In this document: positions 54,473-64,000 of the stretch, in pieces
Position numbering within the stretch: position 1 is the stretch's first letter
How the letters are laid out: the number at the start of each line of letters is the position of its first letter
Translations under genes and position numbers: made by a program
The notes under the pieces: model-generated
Seen by the model: the letters and a program-made list of their open reading frames with translations, nothing else
The model's database searches: none
What the model was told of the DNA's origin: nothing
DNA from: Paramarasmius palmivorus
Taxonomy: Eukaryota > Basidiomycota > Agaricomycetes > Agaricales > Marasmiaceae
Direction: 5' to 3'
Length of the DNA stretch: 64,000 bases
Assembly (NCBI GenBank): GCA_037176845.1
Contig: JAYKXP010000009.1
Span: 310,001-374,000, forward strand

Positions 54473-56982
54473 GGTGGTCGTCAATCGCGAAGAGAGAAGA
54501 GAAAAGAGTCTAAAACTGGTGAGCTAGGAAAGGGAAGAGTATAAGAGAGCTTTTCGAATTCCGGGGTATAAATATGATCCCATAACGGGGTTCATCTCAA
54601 TGACGTCGAAAATTTCAATAAATAATTATTTTTGCTATGTCTTCTTTTGGGGTAGCTCACTCGTAATTTTTGCGCAATCCCAAGCTGATTGTGGCGACCT
54701 TAACGGTCGTTAATATATTCAGAGTCTACTTTACACAAGGTACAATTGATCTATATATCATATAGGGTAGTTCAAACGCCCAGGGCGCTGACCTGAGGAA
54801 CGGTCTAGCCGGACAAAACACCCCAGCTGCTGCGCTCGCCGGTCGGCTTGTGGAACTTGTGCACATTGACATATGTCATAGATTCGAAACCTTTCGAAAG
54901 ATTGCTGCAATGCTGTTTGACGGAAGTCACAAGAATCGGAGGCCAAGAAACAGATAGCTCGGGGTCGGAGAGTGCGAGGGTTAAGCGTCGTCTAGTTAAA
55001 TATGGGTCGTATTGGAGACGCGACTTGGAAATCCATTGGGTAACTTGAGAGCACCCCTGTAACCTCGAGGCTTCTTCGACTACTCCTTGCATCATTCAGA
55101 AAGACACGATGCGCATCCGGTGACTGGAAAGGTAGCGTCATATAACGGATATCAATCCTGAATGAGAACCCTGGGACCGACAACGGTAAGATGAAGGACT
55201 ATGAAACGTATAAGCACATGGAACTTACCAGTAAATAGTACGTTTCATGGGAATAAGTACAACACGGGTCCGAGCTGGGTCCGGGGTCGAAACCGGTTCA
55301 TGAATTTGAAGGGCAAGCGATTGGGCGATGAATTACTGTGAATGCACCTCAAGGAATTCACGCAGCTGCAGGGGAAACGCGGGGTTGGACATCCGAAGAT
55401 GGGACTTTACACTCGTAGTCTTGAAGGAGAAAACAAGCCGTTCGACAGTCTAGAATGGGCCCCGGGGCAGTCTACTTGCGGGAGATTGACGGCAGAAAAG
55501 CCCATCGGAACCACCTTGATTCAAAGGATATCTGAAGACAGAAACCGCAAGGCTTTCAGACGTAGTCCTCGGATTGACACGAGAGCACTAAGAGCGGCCA
55601 GTCGGAGATTCAGAAACACTGGGGATTGGGGAAACCATCAATGGGGAACAGACAAGAATGGACAATTACGCACCCGTGGGCCATTTCCCAATGTATACTC
55701 TGATCTAGGTCTTTGCCATGGAACCCAGAAAATTCTTTTGCAACGAGGTAAGTAGTGGTGGTGAAGATTCAAGACTCAGAGTGAAGCCAGTCCAAGTTGT
55801 CACACGTGGTCACGTATACCTCGCTAGAACCACCACCACGGAATGTCCATTGTCCCTCATAAGCCTCATTGTTTCAGCACCTCCAGAACTAGAGCATAGC
55901 GACACGAAAAACACACCTGTTTCTCAGACAAGCCATGGAGATTGAGTCTTTCGGAAATTCACCAAGAGCACTTTCACTGTTTGATCAGCAAGACTTGGAA
56001 ATTGAAGATTATCGAACTGGTTTGGGTTCCGGTACTCTGCTGTGTTTGAGGGAAGGTTGTGTCGTCTCTGAAAGGTGCGTGTGATACCGTTCAGCCTTCT
56101 GTTTACAGTTGCAATCAACCGTGCTCCTCTCAGGTATTCCTGCACTACATACATCGTTCGTTTCGGACGATTATGCAAACACTGGCAACACCGACACCGA
56201 AGAATTTTAGAGGAAAGGAGCTGCTTGGCGTCCACTTGACCTGGCACGGTCAAAGAGGATATCACCCTCTGTTTAGCATCCTGGTAAGTCTTTCAGTAAC
56301 TTGGGTATCATCATGTTAATGACGGCGTCTTTCGAAGTATGAATTTGCTCGATAAGTTGATAACTCATCAAGACAGGGAATCTAGATATCGCCGATGAGT
56401 GGGACACCTTACGGAGACTACATTTCAACGTTGGATAAAACTGGCTAGTCCGGCCTTCTCGAGGAAAGATCCATGCACGGCACACGCTCTTGATGTCTAA
56501 TTCGGCTCAAGCCTTTGAACTTTGTCATATCAGAATGGGCTTGGTCGAATTCGTTTAAGAAAGTCGAACACAGACTCTATTCTATTCTATCCCAATCATG
56601 ATCATCTTACACCTCAGGAGCTAATTTCGCCGTTGAGATTTGATCACAGCTGCGTTCTACCCTGAATCTAGGCGTACTGATCCAGTTAACCTCCACGGGA
56701 AGGTTACCTAGAAGAACTCCAACGTGCGCGAGATTGCTTTGTTCGAAGATCTTCCAAACGATCCGCGTTGAACTTGCTGTCACTGACATCTACCGGCGCT
56801 GCATACTAAAGACACGAGACGAGAAATTTTCCCGGTCACCAACGGGCACGCCAACGTATCAATCAACTCGTTACAGCTCTAGGAACACGGGCGTTGTTAC
56901 CCCTGCAAGCAGCTCCGGATAGCAAGATTTCTCTCTATAAAAGCTGGTCCCGCCACCCTGTGTAATCTTTAGTCTCGATACT
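54473..56982. other. 2.5 kb without a recognised gene
   Basis: A plus-strand frame of 137 codons from ATG 55342 to 55755 and a minus-strand frame of about 113 codons (55924-56265) show no motif I recognise. A tRNA-like B-box word near 55290 lacks a partner A-box. The TATA of the secreted-protein gene is at the right end. It may hold decayed sequence between the two copies of the FAH module. Confidence 0.35.
56936..56942 (+). promoter_or_regulatory. TATA box of the small secreted protein gene
   Basis: TATAAAA 47 bp ahead of the ATG at 56983. Confidence 0.55.
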
Positions 56983-57531
56983 ATGAAGCTCGTCGTCTTC
57001 GTTGCCTCCCTCATCGCCTCCGTCTACGCTCAAGGAAGGGGGGTTCCCGCGTCGTCTGTTACCATTACGCCACCTGTAAGCAACGAAGATACATATACAC
57101 CGCACGTTTGACATTCTCAGTCAAATATCCCTAGACGGTTTGCGCTGGTCAACGGAATGTAGACTCTGCATTCACGAACGGCAACTACGTCGCTTTGCCT
57201 AAGGTATGTCATTGCCGCTGCCCAAAGTCATGATACAGATCTTTCTGACACCAAATTACTCATGCACATAGCGTATCTCTGACATAAACGGCGGAGGCTG
57301 TGGCTCATTCGTTTTCATCGTTAACCGGGCTAACCCAAGTGTTAGCTTCAACGGCATCCTCGTTGCCTTCACCGAAGAAGATGTTCTCGAGATTGCTCCC
57401 GTAAGTCGTACGGCTTGCTACAGTTTGGTCTTTTCGCTGATTTGAGTCAATAGCCCTTGTATGACGAGATTTCGGGTGGAGTCGAAGGAGGCTTTATTGC
57501 AGACTACAACGTTTCGCCCTTGAGCGGATAA
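56983..57531 (+). CDS. Small secreted protein, function unknown
   Basis: Four exons, each intron between whole codons (phase 0), give 122 residues: signal peptide MKLVVFVASLIASVYA, then QGRGVPASSVTITPP, TVCAGQRNVDSAFTNGNYVALPK, RISDINGGGCGSFVF and a C-terminal PLYDEISGGVEGGFIADYN, stop TAA 57529-57531. It contains only two Cys after the signal peptide, so it is not a hydrophobin (eight Cys), and a single disulfide is possible. Its TATA box, splice sites and frame agree, so the gene is likely real. Small secreted proteins in such fungi may act in growth or host contact; no function is assigned. Confidence 0.7.
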
Positions 57532-57707
57532 GTCACGGTTCGAGTTGGTTATGTACTGTTATATGTGATTGTTACAACCTTAGATGCCACTCGAGAATTG
57601 TGTAGCGTCTTTGCGTTTTCGCGTGATCCTGGGAATGGGCCCGTGATTCCCATATTCAACCCCTAATTTGCAATCGCCTCCCAGATGTTTTTCTCCCAAC
57701 CACCATC

Positions 57708-58291
57708 ATGGCCCAGCCGAACATCCAGAATGTCAACAACGCCTTTGCGGGAGCCGGACTCACCGCTTTGTCCAACGAGGTAGCGTTGGTACCAAACATC
57801 CCAGTGGTCAACAACCCCCAACAACTCGCAGTAATCCAGGCCCAAATACAGCAAGTATTGCAGGTTCAACAAGCGCAGCAAGCGCTGCTGGCACTAATTC
57901 CACAGATGGCCGCCGATATTGGGGCTATTAATACATTGTAGGGTCATCCTTTTTCATCATTTTGGTTCGTTTTTTGAGGTACATTCTTACAGCGTCCAAA
58001 ACGCACCTATGCGCAGATTCAACACTGCAGCTGGCAACATTGGACCTCTTCAAGGTCCAGGCAGCGTAATGATCCCTAACAACTTTCCCTATACAAGGGA
58101 ACACATCGACTGTGCCAATGGTAAGAGGCAAGACATGTATGTTGACAGTTTTGATGACCTTTCCTAATGCAGGCAATGACTTGGACGAACTGAACGACCA
58201 TTTGGGTCGATTGCCCAACTATGTCAACAACGCATTAGTATCTGTACGCCGCCAAGTGTTGGCTAATTTCTTGGGAATTGTAGTACAGTAG
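57708..58291 (+). CDS. Small Gln-rich protein, paralog of 51407-51959
   Basis: Three exons, 158 residues. The ATG at 57708 starts MAQPNIQNVNNAFAGAGLT, then a coil with QQLAVIQAQIQQVLQVQQAQQ, then QMAADIGAINT. Exon 2 starts VQNAPMRRFNTAAGNIGPLQG and ends IDCAN. The last exon is DLDELNDHLGRLPNYVNN, VRRQVLANFLGIVVQ, TAG 58289-58291. Introns sit at the same places as in the minus-strand paralog: one after the coil, one before the DLxxLNxH block. The Gln runs are less regular here, so the repeats expanded or eroded in one copy. No signal peptide. Function unknown. Confidence 0.75.
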
Positions 58292-58599
58292 AGGCCTCTG
58301 GTGAGCTAACCAGTAAACTTCCTTGTTCACAGTACTCATTGATGTCATTTCAGGATTCATAGAGTATGTTTAATTGTAATCCGCATCATCATTATAATCA
58401 AGCTGTTATTATTGTGTAATTCATCAATTCGAAATTGTAATTCGTTGGACTTTGACAAGTCAGTGTAGTTTGCCACAATGTTGTATACTGAGATGGTCAA
58501 TGTCCTTACAGGACGCAATCATGATGAAACAGACATGTTCTTTTGCCAAGCAACAGATTCGATGATCTTCAACATGACTCTGAGCTACCTGTCCACCTT
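58292..58599. other. Intergenic between the Gln-rich gene and the FAH relic
   Basis: Shared 3' flank, about the same size as the equivalent gap (255 bp) in the intact pair. No gene seen. Confidence 0.5.
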
Positions 58600-59345
58600 T
58601 CTTCTCTAGATACCTGTCCGTATCTCTTTTCTAGATCATTCACCAAGAGTCCCTATTCCAGCACCACCAATGTACATGGAGAAGCCTTGTCACTGTCTTT
58701 CAAATATGATGACGGTTTCTTGATGAAGCCGACTCGGAACTCCTGTTAGGGTATTTGTCAAAACAAGCAATCAAGGTTTGAGAGTTGTTCCTTGCGAGAG
58801 GGAAGGGAGTTTGGTTGTTCACGCGATGATGCTGTCCTGGACGTTTGACGCCATTCAAGTGGATCTGGGATGGCAGTCGCTGCGATCAATAAAAGTCCAA
58901 ACAAATCCACAGTAGCGTCGAGTTTGAGTGAACAGTGAGGCGTTTGTCCTGTCCAACGATACACACAGCAAATCCTTTTGAGAATTCCCATTGTGAGAGC
59001 CATTTGGCGTTTCACCTTGAAGAGCGTAAGGGGTTGCATGGTCAGATCCCAAACATTCCACAACCTCCTTCAACAACGAATCAATAGGACATACACAGTT
59101 AGAATCCCGTTTGTTACATGGCACATCCAATATTTTCATGGGCTTTGATGGTCTGGTTTTGGGACGACGCCCGAGTTCAACTGCCAGCTGTCATGCATGT
59201 CATGGTTTCAGCATGGTATGCTGGCAAAGCCATTCCGGGACTCACCGTCCAAAGGATTGTCAAAGAGTCGACCGACTCGGAGGAACGAGAGACAGACATT
59301 CACTGCCAATGGTGCACTTCGAGACGTGCTGACAGAGGTCTTGAC
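58600..59345 (-). pseudogene. Decayed FAH-family hydrolase copy
   Basis: The minus strand reads blocks of the intact FAH gene in the right order but in different frames: near 59150 a GVVPKPDHQS-like start of exon 3 (GRRPKTRPSKPMK in another frame), then LIAATAIPDP (intact: LVAATAIPDP), NGVK then VQDSIIA, LSQGTTLKP-like sequence, VGFIKKPSSYLKD (intact: VGFVKKPPLYLKD) and IGTLVND. In the region equivalent to intron 2 the bases after the donor remain similar, so the copy came from DNA and not mRNA. Frameshifts, in-frame stops and missing middle parts (NYSDH, EVEF) make it non-functional. It is convergent with the Gln-rich gene, mirroring the intact pair. Confidence 0.75.
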
Positions 59346-61119
59346 AATAACAGGATGACCTGTGTGAGTAGGCAGCAGCACATGGCACTCACCGCTCGCA
59401 AAAACCAGCCATATTCATATCCACGCTTTTCGGAGATTGCACCAGACCGGATCTTTCCCTTTGCTTTTCCTATGCCTTGTAACATACGTCTTGGAGGATG
59501 GATTGAGTTGCCATCGTAAGTTGGTGTTGGATGCGACTTGATAGACGTCGCGCAAAGGACTCACCTGATACCAATGAGGCTCCTGCTCAGCCTAGCAAAG
59601 GGGACGCGAGAAAGCCTAGCCGCATAGATGATAGATTACCTTGCGACTCTGGAGCAAGGTGTCCTCGTAGTGGATATTCCCACGTCACCTTTTCTCCCAC
59701 GCAAACCTTTTTTTCCCATAGCGAAAATCTCGCCAGTGTCATACGTATCTACTCCCGTCACTGTGGTTGCTAGAATGGACGTGATGGTCTACCAGGCCAT
59801 CCTTCTTTCACTTCACCAGCTAGCACACACCACAAAGTAATACCGGTCAGACATCAAGAAGTGTCCGAAGTTTTCGCACATCGTCCGCAGCAAAAGTGAG
59901 TCTTCATAAAGGCATTCTCATACATCTGCTCAGTAACTAACATCAATAATGATGAATAGGGACTCTGATTTTCTGACACCACTATCGCTGTACGAAGCAC
60001 GGTTGGCCGTCAAGAAAATGGACATTACTATTACTATTCCCGCTTGGTTTTATCGCCGCAGCCAGTGCTTTGCCGGAAAACATTCGAGAATCGCTACGTG
60101 AGGTCGCGAGGAAGAAGCGCGTTCTGAAAGAAGAGGAAAGGTCGAGAAGAAAACAGGACAGGGCTCAATGGCTCCACGTTCAGGCATGTCGCAGTCATAT
60201 CGTGGTACACTGTTTGCTTATCCGTAACAATATATAGTCAAGTAATCGTGTTCCGGAACATACTTCACTTGTCGCTTTGTCTTAAGATCCACAATGAGTG
60301 AAGGCTCCAGCACCTCGCACATGGTATTACAATCTGTCCTGCTTAAACATCGATCAACTTGCAATTAATCCACATTGACTCTGGAAAGGAGCGTTGCTTT
60401 TTTTCATGTCCTTCTCTATCAATACCATCGTTGGGAAGCAGCTCAAATACCCTTGTGCACGAATCTTAACGTTCCTGTCGAACCCAGCGAGCTCCGACGG
60501 CCCTGCTTCCTACAATCTCTTCGCGACAAACATGGACTGGTTAATGCTCAATTTCAAGTCCCCAACCTGACCACTTTACGTGTCAACGGTGTGTCTTGTG
60601 GTGCTCGCGCATGCGTGAACGTGTTGCAAGCCTACAATTGCGAGCCCTGCAGTTTATCTGTCGGTAAAAGAGGGAAGTACGATTCTCTTCTTGCACTTTG
60701 GACTTGTGCTGCGGCGACCACGTTGAAGGGATTGATAGTTGATGTAGACGGTGCTGATCAGCTTCTTCCCCTTTCCTTCTGCAGTTGGACCTCTTTATTA
60801 TATACGCTAATCAACTTTCGACACATACTTGGAGCAATTTCTTAGTCTCCTGTACTACATTCAACAAACGCTTTGTTGCTAAACGTCAAATCAAGATATA
60901 CGTGTACACAAGTCGCAAGGTAATTTGCAGCCTTTGGCTGCGCTTCGAGTGCCAATGCGTACTCGACCACGTGTCTTCTGTTCAGAAATATTTCCCACGC
61001 AAAAGCGCGCTCCTCTTCCTCTTCCTTCTCCCTTCTCGTCCAATTCCTGGCCTCTGGGCCGTGGTCTTCTCTTCTTTTATTTTTTCCCGTCTTCTCATTA
61101 ATACCTTTCTTTTGGATAA
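59346..61119. other. No firm gene; possible exons
   Basis: Plus-strand stretches around 59840-59900 (VIPVRHQEVSEVFAHRPQQK), 59960-60030 (DSDFLTPLSLYEARLAVKKMDI, after a plausible intron) and 60065-60190 (ALPENIRESLREVARKKRVL.., highly charged and coil-like) look coding but could not be joined into a full gene with start and stop. The 60375-60845 frame has no motif and no ATG at its 5' end. The right end is the Aurora kinase promoter. Confidence 0.35.
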
Positions 61120-62486
61120 ATGGCAAGCATAGGCTCGGTAACCCGACAAATAGCAGCGCTCGAGCTCAACAAGAAACCGACATCGACCGCGAGACCCCCA
61201 CTCCACACCAAGCAACCGAGTCAGACTAACGTTGCAAAGCTACTCACCAAATATGCGGCACCTCTTCCTACTCAACCGAATCTGAATACGAAAGCGAAAC
61301 CGGTCGTACAGCAATCTTCTACGGCGAAAGTTGCTTCATCATCACCTGCTCCAGAGGCGACACAGCCAGGTATTGATATTGGGAACTATGACGGCGGACT
61401 TGAACTTGAAAACGAGAAGCGCGGAGAGAGGGTATTCGGAGAAGCTGCTCAGGATCTTGCTTTGGATTCTAGCTCAGCTAGGTGCGCAACGAGAACTTCG
61501 TTCCATTCGGTACCGGCTAACCTATGAAAGTAGACAATCACCTACTCGCGTCTGGACTCTGCACGACTTTGACATGGGCCGACCTCTTGGAAAAGGAAAG
61601 TTCGGTCGTGTTTATATGGTTCGAACTAAAGCCGAACCAAAATACATTCTTGCTCTCAAGACATTGTACAAATCCGAAATTGTCGCAGGCAGAGTCGAGA
61701 AGCAGATCCGACGTGAAATCGAGATTCAGCAGAATCTCCGACACCCAAATGTACTCCGACTTTACGGCTATTTCCATGACGAGAAGAGGATTTTCCTGAT
61801 GCTCGAGTTTGCCGGAAAAGGTGAGCTGTACAAACAGCTTTCCAAGTACGGTTGCTTCTCGGAGAAGAGGAGCGCGAGATATATTGATCAGATGGCCGAT
61901 GCGTTGATGTATTTGCATTCGAAGCATGTTATTCACAGGGATATCAAGCCGGAGAACCTCTTGTTGGGGTTGAATGGCGAGTTGAAGATTGCGGATTTTG
62001 GATGGAGCGTACACGCACCTGGCAACCGGAGGCGAACGATGTGTGGGACATTGGATTATTTACCCCCTGAGATGGTAGAAGGAAAGGAACATAACGAGAG
62101 GGTGGATTACTGGGCTTTGGGGGTACTGACGTATGAATTCCTGGTTGGGAATCCCCCATTTGAAGATCGGAGAGGTGTTGACAGTAAGTGCTCCGAACGA
62201 GTGGTTCTCGGCGTTGTCTTTGACCCCATAACGTATAGGGACGTACCGAAGGATAATGGCGGTAGATCTAAGGTTCCCTGCTGGGTTGTCCTCCGACGTG
62301 AAGGATCTCATTGCACGCGTAAGCATGTACACTTCTTCGGTATCAATTCACTTATTGTCCCGCTTCATGTTTTAGTTGCTTCGGCACGAACCTCAGGATC
62401 GCCTGCCTCTCGCGCAGGTTCTTCAGCACCCCTGGATCGTCAAGCATAGGCCTAAGGACTGTCCCAGGGGTAGCCAGGTCTACTGA
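61120..62486 (+). CDS. IPL1: Aurora-type serine/threonine kinase
   Basis: Mitotic kinase acting at centromeres and the spindle with an INCENP-type partner. Four exons give 401 residues. The 120-residue N-terminus is Ser/Pro/Thr-rich. The kinase domain starts at [18 protein letters not shown] (P-loop, about residues 141-146), with Lys in [10 protein letters not shown] (about 164), [23 protein letters not shown] (catalytic Asp about 258), [10 protein letters not shown] (about 276), then [16 protein letters not shown], whose Thr is the activating phosphosite and whose GWSVHAP is an Aurora hallmark. The third intron interrupts between GVD and [12 protein letters not shown]. The C-terminus is [24 protein letters not shown], stop TGA 62484-62486. 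It appears intact. Confidence 0.9.
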
Positions 62487-62891
62487 ATCCTAAGCGTTCG
62501 TACTGCTTTTGCAGTGAAGAATGGCTTACCCGCAGCTTGCACCAATTGGTTACTAGTTCCTGCGTACATACGTACTACGCACCACAAGTTATGCTAAGTA
62601 GGTATTTTATGGGTTAGAGCGGCATGCTGCAATGCCCGCTAACATGCTACCCTCTGTATCACTATGCTACTATTGAGCTATATCGTAGCACAGAACAGAA
62701 ACTACTTACGCTACCAAAGAGTCCAGAGTCCAGACTCAACGCGTCCATTGTCACCTGACGTGGTCCGTGCGCCTCGCGCTAACCGCATCGCTTCCGCCAA
62801 CGCCTTTTTCACTAACACCACAACGTACCTGTCTCCGTACCCAACTTCTTGTCCACGACGCCCCAGATTTTTGCCGACCTATACCTTGAAT
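62487..62891. other. Intergenic
   Basis: Short region between two plus-strand genes. No motif-bearing frame found. Confidence 0.5.
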
Positions 62892-64000
62892 ATGACTGGA
62901 GCAAACGTAGGCCCCAAATCTGGTCTCCTGTTAGCGGGTCACAGAACGGAAAGCACTTTTGAGGAGATACCCATCATGTATGATTCAACCGTGCCTCCTT
63001 GTACCTGGCAATCTCCATTGGTAACGCTTCATTTCATCTCAGCGATTTATCTGTCGCGGGAACGGCGGATCCTCTCGAACGCAGGGCCCTCGCGGATCGT
63101 ATTCGCGATGCATGCATCAATGGTGAGAGAACTCAATCATTCTAACCTTACAACGGCATGGTCACTAAACTTGCTTGAAACTAGTTGGATTCTTTTACAG
63201 TACGTGCTTCATGGGCATATAACTACTTGTCGCCAGCCTCACATGCGTTCTAGTCAAAAACCATGACATCCCTGAAAAAGTGGTAGAGATGGCGGTTGAT
63301 GCTGGAAAGAGATTCTTCCAGTTACCAGAGACTTCTAAGATGGATGTACGTTGGGAACAACCTTCATTTCCCCCTTTGCATTCATCCGATTTCAATGGGA
63401 TTCCTTCAGCTCGATATTCATAAAAGCCCCAATTTTAAAGGTTACACGGCGCTTCTAGGGGAAAACACAGACCCAAATGGAAAAGGTGATCTTCATGAAG
63501 GGTTTGATATTGGCTGGGAATCGGACCAGGCCGGTTGCGAGCATAACGAGTTGCCTCGAGACGATGGTGCGATGTCAGGTGCGAACGTTTGGCCGGAACT
63601 ACCAGGTTTTAGGGAAAGCGTTTTAGGATATTAGTGAGTTTCCCTCTAATTTCTTATTGCCACATATACAATCCTCGTTCTACTCGTGTTCGCGCAATTC
63701 AATGCATCGAGGATGAAGTTATCCGAAACGCCCATTTCTTATTCACTGAATGTCCTAGTCACGCGGCTGTGCAACTTGGTCGATCCTTATTTCCGCTCTT
63801 TGCCCTCGCGTTGGATCTTCCCGAGAATTTTTTCGATGACAAGGTAACCACAGAAACTTCTTCGTCTTCTAGATGGTATTCGGTTCCTTACTCCCGTCCC
63901 AGACCACGAAACCTGCTGCGATCATGCGATTGCTTCACTATCCTCCCCAAAATCCATCGAAGATTGCCGAAGATGGTAGCGTCATCGGAATTGGAGCCCA
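62892..64000 (+). CDS. 2-oxoglutarate/Fe(II)-dependent oxygenase, isopenicillin N synthase-like (cut by window end)
   Basis: Non-heme iron oxygenase family. MTGANVGPKSGLLLAGHRTESTFEEIPIIDLSVA, then RRALADRIRDACINVGFFYIKNHDIPEKVVEMAVDAGKRFFQLPETSKM form the N-terminal (DIOX_N) domain. Then FKGYTALLGENTDPNGKGDLHEGFDIGWE, LPGFRESVLGYYHAAVQLGRSLFPLFALALDLPENFFDDK, MRLLHYPPQNPS and a last readable stretch GSVIGIGA, after which only the first two bases (CA) of the next codon remain, expected to be the His of the HxD iron motif. The introns include a 15-nt micro-exon at 63185-63199 (VGFFY region). The remaining metal ligand (distal His) and the RxS motif lie outside the window. Substrate unknown. 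Confidence 0.85.

Noticed and set aside
55260..55310. tRNA-like B-box word (GGGTCGAAACC)
   Set aside because: It deviates from the consensus and has no matching A-box or cloverleaf arms.
58543..58749. Plus-strand 68-codon frame
   Set aside because: It is the antisense of the FAH relic; the matching frame in the intact gene is also antisense.

Overview
The window looks like a chromosome segment of a filamentous basidiomycete, most likely an Agaricomycete. Genes are broken by many short introns (about 45-65 nt, mostly GT-AG), TATA boxes sit some 30-90 bp ahead of several starts, and the gene families are typical of wood- or litter-decay mushrooms: heme-thiolate peroxygenase, GH1, GH10 and GH20 glycosidases, and many Baeyer-Villiger-type monooxygenases. 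No rRNA, tRNA, CRISPR or intact transposon was seen. The species cannot be named from the sequence. Exon joins were worked out by eye from splice signals, reading frame and comparison among the paralogs in the window.

Region 1 (about 1.6-36 kb) is a dense accessory array. A secreted short heme-thiolate peroxidase/peroxygenase (1596-2568) is followed by six flavin-dependent BVMO-like genes (3026-4792 -, 5426-7206 -, 16943-18870 +, 22804-24686 +, 25397-27309 +, 34103-35903 +) and one BVMO relic (21753-21945). Between them lie three secreted GH1 beta-glucosidase-type genes (7958-10556 +, 27347-29958 -, 30448-33045 -), one GH10 xylanase-like gene (11409-12780 +) and two secreted GH20 beta-N-acetylhexosaminidases (12838-15015 -, 18917-21138 -). 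The BVMOs form two subfamilies by sequence and intron pattern: 1, 2 and 6 versus 3, 4 and 5. BVMO 3 carries a one-base frameshift. Several neighbours are convergent with only 37-57 bp between stop codons.

Region 2 (36-50 kb) is mostly housekeeping: NAD-specific glutamate dehydrogenase (36217-40076 -), an unrecognised helical protein (42298-43577 -), an anoctamin/TMEM16-type membrane protein (44376-46732 +) and a Vts1/Smaug-type SAM-domain RNA-binding protein (47418-49465 +).

Region 3 (50-60 kb) contains an inverted segmental duplication. An intact FAH-family hydrolase (49854-51151 +) faces a small Gln-rich gene (51407-51959 -). About 6 kb further on, the same pair recurs in opposite orientation as an intact Gln-rich paralog (57708-58291 +) facing a decayed FAH copy (about 58600-59345 -). 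Between the two units are a short-chain dehydrogenase (52367-54472 -) and a small secreted protein (56983-57531 +).

Region 4 (61-64 kb) has an Aurora-type kinase (61120-62486 +) and the 5' part of an isopenicillin-N-synthase-like 2-oxoglutarate/Fe(II) oxygenase (62892 to the window edge), cut at the first metal-binding His.

Working idea (inference): secreted GH1 enzymes could release aglycones from glycosides, the peroxygenase could functionalise aromatic or aliphatic compounds, and the intracellular BVMOs could convert the resulting ketones to esters. GH10 and GH20 would supply polymer degradation in the same habitat.
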